Assembly (NCBI GenBank): GCA_963741055.1
Contig: CAVUGU010000023.1
Span: 1 to 64,000 of the forward strand
Origin: Bog-756 sp963741055
GTDB taxonomy: Bacteria; Actinomycetota; Acidimicrobiia; Acidimicrobiales; RAAP-2
Direction of reading: 5' to 3'
DNA: 64,000 nucleotides
A program made the translations under genes and the position numbers. Positions within the stretch are counted from its first letter, which is position 1; each line of letters begins with the position of its first letter. Positions 1 to 8,972 of this stretch are shown here, in pieces. The notes below the pieces were generated by a model. It made no database searches. It was not told where the DNA came from and saw only the letters and a list, made by a program, of their open reading frames with translations.

Positions 1-1040
1 GGCGCGACCGGTAACCAGCTGGCCACCGAGGCCGAGGCCGCGGCGGCTCACTTCGGCAACCTGACCCAGGCTTCGAACCGCGACACCCAGTACGTCATCG
101 CGTCGCCGACCGGCGCCAATCCGGACGGTTGGAACGACCCGACGAACGGTTACTCGCGTACCACGACGACACCCACGATCCCTTCATCGACGGAGGCGGT
201 CCGGTGTCGGGGCCGATCGCCGCGTTCACCAATCTCCCCTACGTCCCCGACGCAGGCGGTTCCTGCGGCGCCAACTTCGTGAACAGCGGGCCCTCGGGTG
301 TCCTCGACGGAGCCACCTCGACGGCGAGCCACGAGTACGCCGAGACACTCAGCGACCAATTTCCCGAGACCGTCCCACCTCCGGGATGGTCCGATTCCTC
401 GGGTGACGAGATCGCCGACCTCTGCGTGTACATCACCGCCCCCGAAGCCGGCGCGATGTACGACCTGACGCTCGCCACCGGCACGTTCGTGGTCCAGGGT
501 CTCTGGTCCAACCAGGCCGGTGGTGGTCACGGGGGTTGCGTCGACAGCGCGCCGGTCGACACCTTCGCACCCACCATCACCGGGTTCACTCCCCCGAAGG
601 CTCCGGCCGGCGCTTCGGTGACCATCACCGGCAACGCGCTCAACGGGGCTACAAAGGTTGCGTTCGGAGGCGTCCCCGCGTCGATCCTGAGCGACTCGGC
701 GGCCACCGTGGTCGCGGAGGTCCCGAGCGCGGCGAGCCTCGGCCAGATCACCGTCACCACCGCCGGTGGCACCGCGATCAGCCACCGAACGTTTCTCCCC
801 GAGCCGACCGTCTCGGGCTTCTCGCCCGGCTCGGGAACAATCGGGTCGCTCGTGACCATCGAGGGCTCGGGGCTCGCCGGCGCCCGCAAGGTATCGCTCC
901 ACGGCAAGAAGATGACCGTCCTCTCCGACGGCCCCACCCAGATCACCGCCTTGGTACCGAAACGGGGGGTGAGCGGGCCGATCGCGGTGAAGACCAAGGG
1001 CGGCATCTCGACCAGCGCCGCGGTGTTCACGGTCACGTGA
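1..1040 (+). CDS. Secreted protein with HExxE motif and two IPT/TIG domains (5'-truncated, apparent frameshift)
   Basis: The gene enters from the left edge, so its start and signal peptide are not visible. The first 51 codons read in frame 1 (…NPDGWNDPTNGY). Around base 154 the conserved text continues one frame earlier (AYHDDTHDPFIDGGG…), so one base appears to be missing, and TAC TGC GCG TAC would restore it. The N-terminal half carries SHEYAETLSDQFP and, about 30 residues later, DEIADLC. This pairing resembles secreted zinc-peptidase-like or EXORDIUM-like proteins, but there is no complete HExxH. From about base 560 two IPT/TIG immunoglobulin-like domains follow (PTITGFTPPKAPAGASVTI and PTVSGFSPGSGTIGSLVTI), typical of cell-surface proteins. 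Function is unknown, and catalysis is not claimed. Confidence 0.6.
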
Positions 1041-1074
1041 TCGCCGGCGAGGACACGGGCCGGAGGAGGACGTG

Positions 1075-2510
1075 ATGCAAGAGCAGTCGTCGCATGCCGG
1101 CCGAGCCGCACGCGTCGCGGTCGGCCTGGCCTGTCTCGCATCGGTGCTGGCGGCTTGCAGCTCGTCCTCCTCCGACCCCGGCCTCCGGTTCGCCCGCCGC
1201 GTCTGACGGTCACCTGGATGCAAGGGTTCGACGCAACAGGAACTCAGGCCAAGTACGACAAGGTCGGCGTGCTGAAGGTCGGAGCGACCACTGCCAAGAA
1301 CGTGCTCGTTCTCGAGCCCGGTACCTCGGCCGGGAGCACCTACTTCGTCCCCCTCGCCAAGTGGATCGTCGGCAAGCTTCCCGGTTGGCAGGTCTGGTCG
1401 GTCGAACGGCGCGAGAACCTGCTCGAAGACCAGTCCGAGCTCAACCTCTACAAGCAGCACAAGGTGAGCTCGGCCCAGCTGTACGACTACTACCTCGGCT
1501 ATCTCACCGACAAGAGCATCACCCACCACATCCAGAACGTCGCGGACTCTTCGGTCGAGTTCGCAAAGGACTGGGGGATGAACGTCGCCGTACAGGACCT
1601 CCACGAGGTAATCGGCGCGGCCAAGGGACTCGGCGGCAAGGTCGTGCTCGGTGGTCACTCGCTCGGCGGGTCGGTGGTGACCGCGTACGCCACCTGGGAC
1701 TTCGACGGGCATGCGGGAGCCGATGGTCTCGCCGGGCTCGTCTACATCGACGGGGGGAGCGGCCCGGCGGTGAGCGCGGCGAGCGCGACCGCGAGCTTGC
1801 AGACCTTGAACAACCCGACGGCGTCGCCTTGGCTCGCCTTCGGCGGGATCACCGCTCCTTTCGCGGGTGTCTACAGCGCGACGGGTGGGGCCTCGGCGGT
1901 CTACGACCCGAACTCGCCGTCGCTCGGTCAGACCTCCGGCCTCCTGCCGAAGGACCTGGTTCCCGCGGTCCGGGTCACCAACGCCGCACAGTTCGGTTAC
2001 GCCTTGAACGTCGGGACCTCGCCTCCGGCGCTCGAGGCGGCGCAAGCTCACATGGGCGCGGGAGTCTCGCTGACCGGAGCGGTGCACGGTTGGGACGGGA
2101 GCGGCGCCATCACGCCGCTCTCGCGCTACGCCACCATGTTGTCGGGCGCAGGTGTGGAGAGCGCGGACGGATCGGAGTGGTACTTCCCGCAGCGGCTCAC
2201 CGACGACACCGGTGCGGTCGGGAACGGTAATGCCAACCCGGCCCAGAGCGTCCTCGGCGTCGACGCCACCATGGGGCACGAACTGCCGCACGGCCTGCTC
2301 ATCTACGCGATCGCCACCGTGCTCGGCGGCCCGGCGGTGCTGAGCGCAGCACAGACCCTCGCCGCGCAGTCGGGGATTCCAACCTCCAACCTCACCCTGG
2401 TCGACGAGCACACCGTCTACGCGCACAACGACCCGGCCGGCGCCTATCCGAACAACTTGTTCTTCGACCACCTCGTGCCCTACCTCGAGAAGGTGAGCCC
2501 GGCCTCGTAG
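1075..2510 (+). CDS. Secreted alpha/beta-hydrolase lipoprotein (apparent frameshift near 1190)
   Basis: The ATG at 1075 follows GGAGGAGGACGTG. It opens a lipoprotein signal peptide: basic start, hydrophobic VAVGLACLASVLAAC with lipobox LAAC, then a serine linker. That frame stops at 1206, while the enzyme body runs one frame earlier from about 1190 (LTVTWMQGFDATGTQ…) to 2510. One missing base in the CCCGGCCTCC stretch would join them into about 478 residues. The body has the nucleophile elbow GGHSLGGS near base 1655 and a late DEHTVYAHNDP that could hold the acid and histidine. Expected role: membrane-anchored extracellular esterase or lipase-like hydrolase, substrate unknown. It ends 2 bp from the convergent ABC transporter gene. 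Confidence 0.72.
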
Positions 2511-2511
2511 C

Positions 2512-4308
2512 TCATGCGGCGAGGAAGCCGCCCGACTGGTGGTGCCAGAGGCGGCGGTAGACACCGTCGGACGCCGCGAGCAGATCGCGGTGGGTGCCCT
2601 CTTCGACGACGCCCCCACGGTCCATCACCACGATGCGGTCGAGGCGGGCGATGGTCGCGAGACGGTGCGCGACGACCAAGGCGGTCGAGTGCTGCATGAG
2701 TCGCCAGAGGGCCTCCTGCACCAGCACCTCGGACTCCGAATCGAGCGCCGAGGTGGCCTCGTCGAGGATCAGCAGCGGCGCCCCTTTGGCCATCGCCTGC
2801 GCGATCGCCACTCGCTGGCGTTGGCCCCCGGACAACTTGAGCCCGCGCTCACCGACCACGGTGTCGTACCCGTCGGGAAGCTCGTCCACGAACTCCTCGA
2901 CGTGCGCGGCGCGTCCGACCACCCGGACGAGCTCCATGTCCGGCCGTTCCAGGGCGCCGACGCCGTAGCAGATGTTCTCGGCGATCGTGCGGTGGAGCAT
3001 CTGGGGGTCCTGGGGGACGTAGGAGATGGCCCGGCGCAGCGAATGCTGGGTGACGAGAGAGATGTCCTGTCCGTCGAGGAGGATGGTCCCCTCGTTGATG
3101 TCCATGAAGCGGAGGAGGAGCTTGGTGAGGGTGCTCTTCCCCGACCCGGAAGCGCCCACCAGGCCGACGTGCTCGCCAGGCTCGACCCGGAGGTCGAGGC
3201 GGTCGAACAGAGGGCTGTCGGGTCGGTAGGAGAACGAGACTGCTCGGAACTCGATGCTGCCGCGTTCCAGCTTCAGCTCGTGGGCGCCGGGGACGTCGAG
3301 GATCTCCGCTCGTGTGGCCGCGATGCCGACGAACTTGGCGCAGCGACCGGCGGCCCGCGAGATCGATCGCATGAACTCGAAGGACTCCTCGAGGCTGCCG
3401 CCGACGAAGGTCGCGTAGAAGAGGATGAGGTAGACCGAGCCCGCGGCGAGCACGTGGTGGAGCGCGAGCACGAGGCCGACGGTGACCGCCAGCCAGTTGA
3501 GCGCGGCCATCGAGGACTCCATCTGGAGCCGGGTGGTCGTGAAGACGCGTCGGGCCTTCAGGTCGGCCCGGATCGAGTCGTCCACGACCCGGGCGACGTG
3601 CTCACGTTCCAAGTCCTCGGCGGCCTGTGTACGCACGGTCGTGAGGTTGGAGATCGTGTCGGCGAGAACGCCCGTCGCCTGGGAGTGGGTGTCCGAGAAC
3701 TCCTTCTCCGCCGCGACGACCAGGCCCATCCGGCGCACCAGCACCACGCCGAACACGACGACGAGCATCAACATCACCACGGCCACCGGCCAGGCCACCA
3801 CTGCGAGGACGACGATCGCGCCGAGGACGGTCACCCCGACGCGCAGCACCCCCCAGGTGGTCATGTCGACGATCTCGACGAACGCCCACGAGAAGGTCTC
3901 GAGTGACGAGATGACTTCCCCCGAGGGTCGGTCGGTGTGCCAGCGGTGGCTCAGCCCGATCAGATGGTCGTAGCCGTTGGTGATCGCCCGAGCGAACGAT
4001 CGGAGCGTGGCGCCCCAATTCACCCAGCCGGCAATCCGCCAGCAGATGGTCGAGCCGGCGAGGACGACTGCGTAGCCGATGACCAGTGGCACGAAGCTCG
4101 AGAGGTGGCCCCCGACCGCGGGGAGATCGGCGATCCGTCCGAGCAGGGTGGCGAAGATCAGCGGCCCGGCCACCGCGGTGGCGAGTGTGGCGACGACCAC
4201 CGCCGACCAGGCGATTGCAAAGCGATCGCGGTCCGGGCGCATCTGCGCCCAGCAGTAGGCGAACGTGTCCTTGGTGTTCGCTGCGGGAAAGAGGGATCGG
4301 TCGTTCAT
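2512..4308 (-). CDS. ABC transporter, fused permease and ATPase (MsbA/LmrA-type exporter)
   Basis: 598 residues, the normal length for a half-size type IV exporter that works as a dimer in the cytoplasmic membrane. Residues about 1-310 form the six-helix membrane domain, with clear hydrophobic segments such as AWSAVVVATLATAVAGPLI. The nucleotide-binding domain follows with Walker A GASGSGKST, signature LSGGQRQR, Walker B LLILDEATSALDSES and H-loop VVAHRLATI. All ATPase motifs are intact. The substrate cannot be deduced; family members export lipids, drugs or peptides. The gene stands alone on the minus strand with a 338-bp leader that contains a small possible leader ORF. Confidence 0.88.
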   Translation of the reverse strand: MNDRSLFPAANTKDTFAYCWAQMRPDRDRFAIAWSAVVVATLATAVAGPLIFATLLGRIADLPAVGGHLSSFVPLVIGYAVVLAGSTICWRIAGWVNWGATLRSFARAITNGYDHLIGLSHRWHTDRPSGEVISSLETFSWAFVEIVDMTTWGVLRVGVTVLGAIVVLAVVAWPVAVVMLMLVVVFGVVLVRRMGLVVAAEKEFSDTHSQATGVLADTISNLTTVRTQAAEDLEREHVARVVDDSIRADLKARRVFTTTRLQMESSMAALNWLAVTVGLVLALHHVLAAGSVYLILFYATFVGGSLEESFEFMRSISRAAGRCAKFVGIAATRAEILDVPGAHELKLERGSIEFRAVSFSYRPDSPLFDRLDLRVEPGEHVGLVGASGSGKSTLTKLLLRFMDINEGTILLDGQDISLVTQHSLRRAISYVPQDPQMLHRTIAENICYGVGALERPDMELVRVVGRAAHVEEFVDELPDGYDTVVGERGLKLSGGQRQRVAIAQAMAKGAPLLILDEATSALDSESEVLVQEALWRLMQHSTALVVAHRLATIARLDRIVVMDRGGVVEEGTHRDLLAASDGVYRRLWHHQSGGFLAA

Positions 4309-4646
4309 AGGTGTGCTCCGGAGATGCGGAACGGAAGGAGACTCGACGCACGGAGGCGTCGTCGCGCGAGCGCGGTGGCCCGGCGTCAGGAGCCGGAGAA
4401 GGCGGGGGCGCGGTTCGGCTCAGCCGAGCGGCAGAGGCTGGGTCGGCACCAACGTGCCAACCCCCGCGGGTGAAACCGTGGCGAGTCCGCAACGGTTCCG
4501 AACCACGACGCGGGTGACCACCACCGTGCATGAGCGAGTCATTGCGGCCATCGGGTCACCTCGGTTCCGTCGTCGTTCCTTATCCATGCTAACCGCGGAT
4601 CGGCTCCTCGCGTCGATGGCGCGTGCCTGGTCGGGACCGGCCGTGC
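4309..4646. other. Intergenic leader between surface-protein gene and ABC exporter
   Basis: No conserved gene. On the minus strand it carries a -10-like TAGCAT (4591 to 4586), then a short ORF (4551 to 4420), then about 110 bases with a small hairpin (CGACG/CGTCG stem) just before the exporter start. This reads as the 5' leader of the exporter gene. Confidence 0.4.
4420..4551 (-). CDS. Possible 43-residue leader peptide upstream of the ABC exporter
   Basis: ATG at 4551, preceded by a GAGGTG-like ribosome site, encodes 43 residues rich in valine (two VVV runs: CTVVVTRVVVRNRCG) and ending TQPLPLG. It lies between a plausible promoter and the exporter start, in the same direction. Short ORFs at this position sometimes act as attenuator peptides, but no family is recognised. 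GC-rich DNA makes such ORFs by chance, so this is a low-confidence proposal. Confidence 0.22.
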   Translation of the reverse strand: MAAMTRSCTVVVTRVVVRNRCGLATVSPAGVGTLVPTQPLPLG

Positions 4647-6350
4647 TCAGCCGAGCGACATGCCGACCACGGGTTGGGCGAGGCGCAGGCTGCCGGTCGA
4701 GCCCTGGAACGTGGCACCGGGTCCGAACGCGAAGATGCCGCCGTCCGCCGCGACCAGGTAGTAGCCGTTTCCACCCGGAGCCGCCTGGATCCCGACGATC
4801 GATTTGTTGAGCGGCGTCCCGCCCATCGAGCCGAAGAAGGGTGCGTTGAAGCTGAAGACGCCGCCATCCCTTGCGACCAGCCAGTAACCGCCGGTCGCCG
4901 GGTCCACCGCGATCCCGACGACCGGTTGGTTGAGGGGGCGTCCGCCCATCGAGCCGTAGAAGGCCCCTCCCGGGCCGTAGGCGAAGATGCCTCCGTCCGC
5001 GGCCGCGAGGTCGTACCCGTCGTTGTTCGGCGTCGCCGCGATCCCGACGATCGGTTGGACCAGCGGAAGCGCTCCGGCGGAGCCGAAGAAGGGCGCGTTG
5101 GGACCCCACGAGAAGACGCCGCCGTCGCCGCCGACGGTCCAGCACCCGTTACCACCGGGAGCGGCCGCGATCCCGACGACGGGTTTGTTGGGGACCAACG
5201 GATGGGGGCTCATGCTGGAGCACTGGAGCGAGTTCTGCCCGATCGAGAACACGGTGCCGCTCCCGTCGGCGAGGTTGTAGCCGCTCCCGCCGGGTACGGC
5301 CGCGATACCGGTGATCGGCGAGTCGAGCGGTCCACCTCCGGCCAACCCGCCGAGAAACGGGACACCGAAGCTGAACACCCCGCCGTCCGCGGCGCCGAGC
5401 CAATATCCCGACGGCGTCGAAGACGGCACCGCAATCGGCTGAGGCGGTCCCGGGGGATTCGGCGCCATGACGCCGAAGGCGCACTGACCGGTCGCGAAGC
5501 CGGCCACGACGTTCGGTTGGCTACCCGAGTCCCCGTAATGGACGGCGGGGGAGTTGGCAGTGCACAACAGATTGCCGCTGACCTGATTGTCCAAGTTCTC
5601 CGACGCGTCCGGATCCGAGAACGTGTTACTGGCGAAGGTGGCGCTGCCGCCGATCTGGTCGCGCAGAGCTCCGAACCAGCAAGAGTTCACCCCGGTGACC
5701 CGGAGGTTGCCACCGACGGTGTTGTCCTCGTAGTTGCTGTAGACGGGGGAGGGGAACGGGAAGCTCCCGAAGAGCCCGGACACCCCGCAGCTCGGACCGC
5801 CACCCCCGCCTTGCTGCAGGATGTCGCCGCGAACGGTCGAGCCGTGCACGACGACACCGAGCGCAGCGAGTCCGATCACGTCCCCGTCGACCGTCGCAGG
5901 CGAATTGAGCGTCGCGGCGTTCTGATGGGGGTCGTCGAAGCAAGGGAACGAAGTCGCCTTGCAGCCGAGGATCAGCGTGCCCCCGTTGTCGACGACGATG
6001 GAGCCCTCGACCGTGATGCCCGAAGTACCCGGGCCGGAGTGGTTGAGGGCGAATCCCGCCAAGAGAGCAGCGCCCGCGTCGACGGAGACGTTGTCGGTCA
6101 CCAGCACCTGACCGGCATCGACATCGCACACGCCGGTGACGACCAGGTCGGTATAGGCGCCGCCCGGCAGCGAGCCCGGCGAGGCGATCGTGCCCGCGCA
6201 CGTGGTCGCGGAATGAGCCGTCACCGCCCCGAATGAGGCGACGGGCGCCCCCACCACGAGCACCGATCCCGCAGTCGTCGCGAGAGCCACCAGCACCCGA
6301 CCCGTCCAACGTCGCATCGACGACCGGCGTGCAAAGTCTGTCGGCGGCAT
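4647..6350 (-). CDS. Secreted repeat protein with WLV/GGVFxFG propeller-like repeats
   Basis: The start is ATG 6350, because GAGGAGGAGCAG lies directly upstream and the protein then begins with a basic stretch plus the hydrophobic core VLVALATTAGSVLVVGAPVASFGA, a signal peptide. That gives 567 residues. Residues about 50-330 look like a bacterial parallel-beta or 'right-handed' region with many short IVVDNGG / VSVDAGA units. The C-terminal third has about six repeats of roughly 40 residues (GYWLVARDGGVFSFNAPFFGSMGG.PLN.IVGI). The same repeat occurs in the gene at 58946. Repeats of this kind are common in Acidimicrobiia surface proteins; the role is unknown and adhesion or cell-wall attachment is only a guess. 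Confidence 0.75.
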   Translation of the reverse strand: MPPTDFARRSSMRRWTGRVLVALATTAGSVLVVGAPVASFGAVTAHSATTCAGTIASPGSLPGGAYTDLVVTGVCDVDAGQVLVTDNVSVDAGAALLAGFALNHSGPGTSGITVEGSIVVDNGGTLILGCKATSFPCFDDPHQNAATLNSPATVDGDVIGLAALGVVVHGSTVRGDILQQGGGGGPSCGVSGLFGSFPFPSPVYSNYEDNTVGGNLRVTGVNSCWFGALRDQIGGSATFASNTFSDPDASENLDNQVSGNLLCTANSPAVHYGDSGSQPNVVAGFATGQCAFGVMAPNPPGPPQPIAVPSSTPSGYWLGAADGGVFSFGVPFLGGLAGGGPLDSPITGIAAVPGGSGYNLADGSGTVFSIGQNSLQCSSMSPHPLVPNKPVVGIAAAPGGNGCWTVGGDGGVFSWGPNAPFFGSAGALPLVQPIVGIAATPNNDGYDLAAADGGIFAYGPGGAFYGSMGGRPLNQPVVGIAVDPATGGYWLVARDGGVFSFNAPFFGSMGGTPLNKSIVGIQAAPGGNGYYLVAADGGIFAFGPGATFQGSTGSLRLAQPVVGMSLG

Positions 6351-6549
6351 CTGCTCCTCCTCGCCTCGTTTCGAGGGCCGGAAGCCTATTGCGGATTGGG
6401 CAGAGATTCCTTCGGTCGGTGACCCGCGATGGATCGAGATCGCGCGATCGCCGAGTCGAACACCCCTTCGGGTGACGGCAGCTGATAGAACTGGTCGCGT
6501 CGACGACTCGGCGCGAGATTCGGTCGTCACATGAGCGAGGAGGCAAGAG

Positions 6550-6939
6550 ATGCTGGCGAGCCAGTACCCGCTGTTGGACCTGTTCTGGACTCTCTTCATG
6601 GTGTTCGCCTTCGTGATCTGGATCTGGGTCCTCATCGCGATCTTCAGCGATCTCTTCCGGAGCCACGACCTCAGTGGGCTCGCCAAGGCGCTGTGGGTGA
6701 TCTTCATCATCGTGATCCCGCTCATCGGGGTCCTCGTCTACCTGATCGTCCGAGGGCACGGCATGCACGACAGGGCAGTCACCCAAGCAAACGAGCAGAA
6801 GCAGGAGTTCGACGCGTACGTCCAGCAGACCGCCGGCACCAACACCGCCGACGAGCTGGCCAAGCTCGGACAGCTGAAGGACAACGGGACCATCACTGAG
6901 GCCGAGTTCGACGCGCAGAAGGCCAAGCTGCTCGCCTAG
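6550..6939 (+). CDS. Small membrane protein with PLDc_N-like segment and SHOCT domain
   Basis: 129 residues starting at ATG 6550 behind a good GAGGAGG site. Two hydrophobic helices occupy residues about 5-33 (LFWTLFMVFAFVIWIWVLIAIF) and 45-67 (LWVIFIIVIPLIGVLVYLIV), resembling the N-terminal membrane segment of cardiolipin-synthase-like proteins. The C-terminus, ADELAKLGQLKDNGTITEAEFDAQKAKLL, is a SHOCT domain (short C-terminal oligomerisation domain). Such proteins are widespread in actinobacteria, without a defined biochemical role. It stands alone, with a divergent neighbour upstream. Confidence 0.82.
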   Translation: MLASQYPLLDLFWTLFMVFAFVIWIWVLIAIFSDLFRSHDLSGLAKALWVIFIIVIPLIGVLVYLIVRGHGMHDRAVTQANEQKQEFDAYVQQTAGTNTADELAKLGQLKDNGTITEAEFDAQKAKLLA

Positions 6940-6973
6940 CTCGAGCTCACCGCCGGTCGAACCCCGGGCGGGC

Positions 6974-7750
6974 TCAGCTTCCCGTGTAGCGAGGTGGCCG
7001 CTCCTCGGCCCGAGCCGCCTTGAACTCGGCGAAGTCGGCCGACTTGTTGATGAACGTCTGGTACACGAGCTCCTCGTCCATCGAGGCGCGCACGCCGGGC
7101 TCGGTCAGGTGCCGGATGAGGCGCCGAGCCATCTTCACGGTGGCAGTCGGTGCTGCCGCGACCGAGCGGGCGATCTCCCAGGCCTCGTCGTCGAGCGCGT
7201 CACGCGAGACCACACGGGACACGATCCCGTGCATGAAGGCCTCGTCGGCGTCCATGGTCCGTCCGGTCAGGACCAGATCGCTGACCACTCCCGGTCCACA
7301 GATCTGGTAGAGCCGACTGATCCCGCCCGTGTCGGGAAGCACGCCGAACCCGAGCTCGGGGAGCTTGAACCGGGTTCCGGTGGCCGCGATCCGGATGTCA
7401 CAGAGCAACGCTCGCTGGAACGAGCCGCCGATCGCCCAGCCATGGAAGGCCACGATGATCGGGATGTCGAGCTCGAAGACCTGCAGGATGCCGCGGTGGC
7501 CTCTGGACATCAGCTCGTGATGGCTCAGCTCCGTCGCGTTGTGCCCGATCACCGACACGTCGCGCCCGGCCGACCACGCGTCGCCCTCGGCCCGCCAGAT
7601 CGCGGCTCGCACGTCGGGACGACCCTTCAGTTCGGAGAGGATCTCGAACAGCGCCACGTCCATTCCGTCGTCGAACGCGTTCTTCTTTGCCGGATTGTTG
7701 TTGGTGATGACCGCAACGGAGTCCTCGACCTCGAGCGTGATCTTCTCCAT
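6974..7750 (-). CDS. Enoyl-CoA hydratase/isomerase (crotonase) family protein
   Basis: 258 residues from ATG 7750 (AAGGGG upstream). The crotonase fold is clear: NNNPAKKNAFDDGM at the N-terminus, the oxyanion-hole segment HGWAIGGSFQRALLCDIRIA, and PELGFGVLPDTGG with the usual acidic region. Crotonases hydrate or isomerise enoyl-CoA thioesters in fatty-acid or related degradation. The classic hydratase glutamate pair is not obvious, so the exact reaction is open. It lies downstream of tRNA-Ser(CGA) on the same strand. It could supply crotonyl-CoA chemistry for the nearby ethylmalonyl-CoA cluster, but nothing ties it there directly. Confidence 0.82.
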   Translation of the reverse strand: MEKITLEVEDSVAVITNNNPAKKNAFDDGMDVALFEILSELKGRPDVRAAIWRAEGDAWSAGRDVSVIGHNATELSHHELMSRGHRGILQVFELDIPIIVAFHGWAIGGSFQRALLCDIRIAATGTRFKLPELGFGVLPDTGGISRLYQICGPGVVSDLVLTGRTMDADEAFMHGIVSRVVSRDALDDEAWEIARSVAAAPTATVKMARRLIRHLTEPGVRASMDEELVYQTFINKSADFAEFKAARAEERPPRYTGS

Positions 7751-7782
7751 GGGACCCCTTCGCGTCGCGGCGCATATTCCTT

Positions 7783-7871
7783 TGGCGGAGGGAGTGGGAT
7801 TCGAACCCACGGTACCCATAGGGCACAACGGTTTTCGAGACCGCCCGATTCGTCCGCTCTCGCATCCCTCC
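7783..7871 (-). tRNA. tRNA-Ser(CGA)
   Basis: Class II tRNA with a 7-bp acceptor stem (GGAGGGA with TCCCTCC), anticodon loop CTCGAAA giving anticodon CGA, a long variable arm, a TTCGAAT T-loop and an encoded CCA end. A -10-like TACGAT lies about 75 bases upstream. Confidence 0.93.
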
Positions 7872-7993
7872 GAGAGCAATCCGCGTCGACCGGCTCGATG
7901 CACCGGTTTCCCGGCGCCGGCGTCCGACGACGCAAACACAAGATCGTAGCGCCCGGGCACCGGCGCGCCCGGCGCAACCCCCGACCGTGCCGG

Positions 7994-8509
7994 CTACCCC
8001 TTTCGGCGCTCGGCGAAGAACTCGGTGAGGAGCTCCGCCGCCGCGTCGGCCCGCACACCTCCGGTCACCGCGACCTCGTGGTTGAGGCGGGGGTCGGCGC
8101 AGAGGTTGTAGAGCGAACCGCACGCCCCGGCCTTCGGGTCGGGAGCGCCGTAGACCAGCCGACCCACTCGTGCCGCGACCAGGGCGCCCGCGCACATCGG
8201 GCAGGGCTCGAGGGTCACCACCAGCGTGACCTCGTGCAATCGCCAGGTGCCGAGCGCCGCCGCCGCGTCGGCGATCGCCAACATCTCGGCGTGCGCCGTC
8301 GGGTCTCCGCTCCGTTCCCGCTCGTTGTGCCGGGCGGCGATGAACCTTCCCTCGTGCAGCGCGACGGCGCCGATCGGCACGTCGTCGTGGGCGGCCGCAG
8401 CCCGTGCCTCTTCCAGGGCGCGTCCCATCGCCGCGTCGTCGGTGACGCGATCCTCGATCGCTCGCGCGCCGGACTCGGATTCGATCTCGCGTGGCGGACG
8501 GGTCGCCAT
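7994..8509 (-). CDS. tadA: tRNA-specific adenosine deaminase TadA
   Basis: Deaminates A34 to inosine in tRNA-Arg(ACG). The zinc-site motifs are intact: HAEMLAIADAA and EPCPMCAGALVAARVGRLVYG, followed by the usual GACGSLYNL segment. The longest reading from ATG 8509 gives 171 residues. That start codon shares its A with the encoded CCA end of the adjacent tRNA-Ser(GGA), and there is no ribosome site before it. The only other in-frame start is ATG 8428 (MGRALEEARAAAA, 144 residues), which is close to the usual domain boundary. The start is therefore uncertain; the family assignment is not. Confidence 0.87.
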   Translation of the reverse strand: MATRPPREIESESGARAIEDRVTDDAAMGRALEEARAAAAHDDVPIGAVALHEGRFIAARHNERERSGDPTAHAEMLAIADAAAALGTWRLHEVTLVVTLEPCPMCAGALVAARVGRLVYGAPDPKAGACGSLYNLCADPRLNHEVAVTGGVRADAAAELLTEFFAERRKG

Positions 8510-8596
8510 GGCGGAGGCGGTGGGATTTGAACCCACGGTGGGTCTCCCCACACACGATTTCCAGTCGTGCCGATTCGGCCGCTCTCGCACACCTCC
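8509..8596 (-). tRNA. tRNA-Ser(GGA)
   Basis: Acceptor stem GGAGGTG with CGCCTCC, anticodon stem CACGA/TCGTG with loop CTGGAAA giving anticodon GGA, a long variable arm, TTCAAAT T-loop and encoded CCA. A -10-like TAGCCT lies at 8663 to 8658 on the same strand. Confidence 0.93.
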
Positions 8597-8750
8597 GGGC
8601 GCCGGGGCACGTCGCTCGTCCACCTGGGAACTTCGCGACGGCCCCTGCAGCGGGCACAGGCTACTCCGCGACTTCCTGCCCACAGCCTGGGCGAAGCTCC
8701 CTTGGAGCTCGACACGCGTGGAGCGGACCGGGTTTCGCGACGCGCCGGAG

Positions 8751-8756
8751 TATCAT
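8751..8756 (+). promoter_or_regulatory. -10 box of the SRP RNA gene
   Basis: TATCAT sits 8 bases before the predicted 5' end of the SRP RNA, the spacing expected between a -10 element and a transcription start. No convincing -35 is seen. Confidence 0.55.
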
Positions 8757-8764
8757 CCGTGCGC

Positions 8765-8896
8765 CCCGGAGTTGGGTGCGACGGCTGGGTCCTGCGCAAC
8801 GTCCTCCTGTGAACCGAGTCAGGGTCGGAAGGCAGCAGCTCTCAGCGGGTCAGGCCGTGTGCCGCAGCAAATCTGGCCGTCGCACCGAGCTCCGGG
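8765..8896 (+). ncRNA. ffs: Signal recognition particle RNA (bacterial small type, 4.5S-like)
   Basis: The conserved apical Ffh-binding hairpin is present at 8818-8840 (GTCAGGGTCGGAAGGCAGCAGC, shown here only to locate it by its GGAAGGCAGC core). The ends pair over a long helix: CCGGAG at 8766-8771 with CTCCGG at 8890-8895, and TGCGACGGC with GCCGTCGCA further in. Position directly upstream of dnaX, next to tRNA-Ser genes, matches the usual actinobacterial order. The RNA scaffolds Ffh for co-translational membrane targeting. Confidence 0.9.
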
Positions 8897-8958
8897 ACGC
8901 GGTGGCGACAGGCGCGATGGCGCGCGGCCGGACCGGGGAGCGCCCCGGTGCCGACCGG

Positions 8959-8964
8959 TAGGCT
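8959..8964 (+). promoter_or_regulatory. -10 box for leaderless dnaX transcript
   Basis: TAGGCT ends 8 bases before the GTG start of dnaX, and no Shine-Dalgarno sequence lies between. Transcription would begin at or next to the start codon. Confidence 0.5.
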
Positions 8965-8972
8965 CACCCGGC

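Noticed and set aside
150..2618. Very long minus-strand frame opposite the first two genes
   Set aside because: Arginine-, glycine- and histidine-rich text without any family motif; it is the shadow of plus-strand genes in GC-rich DNA.
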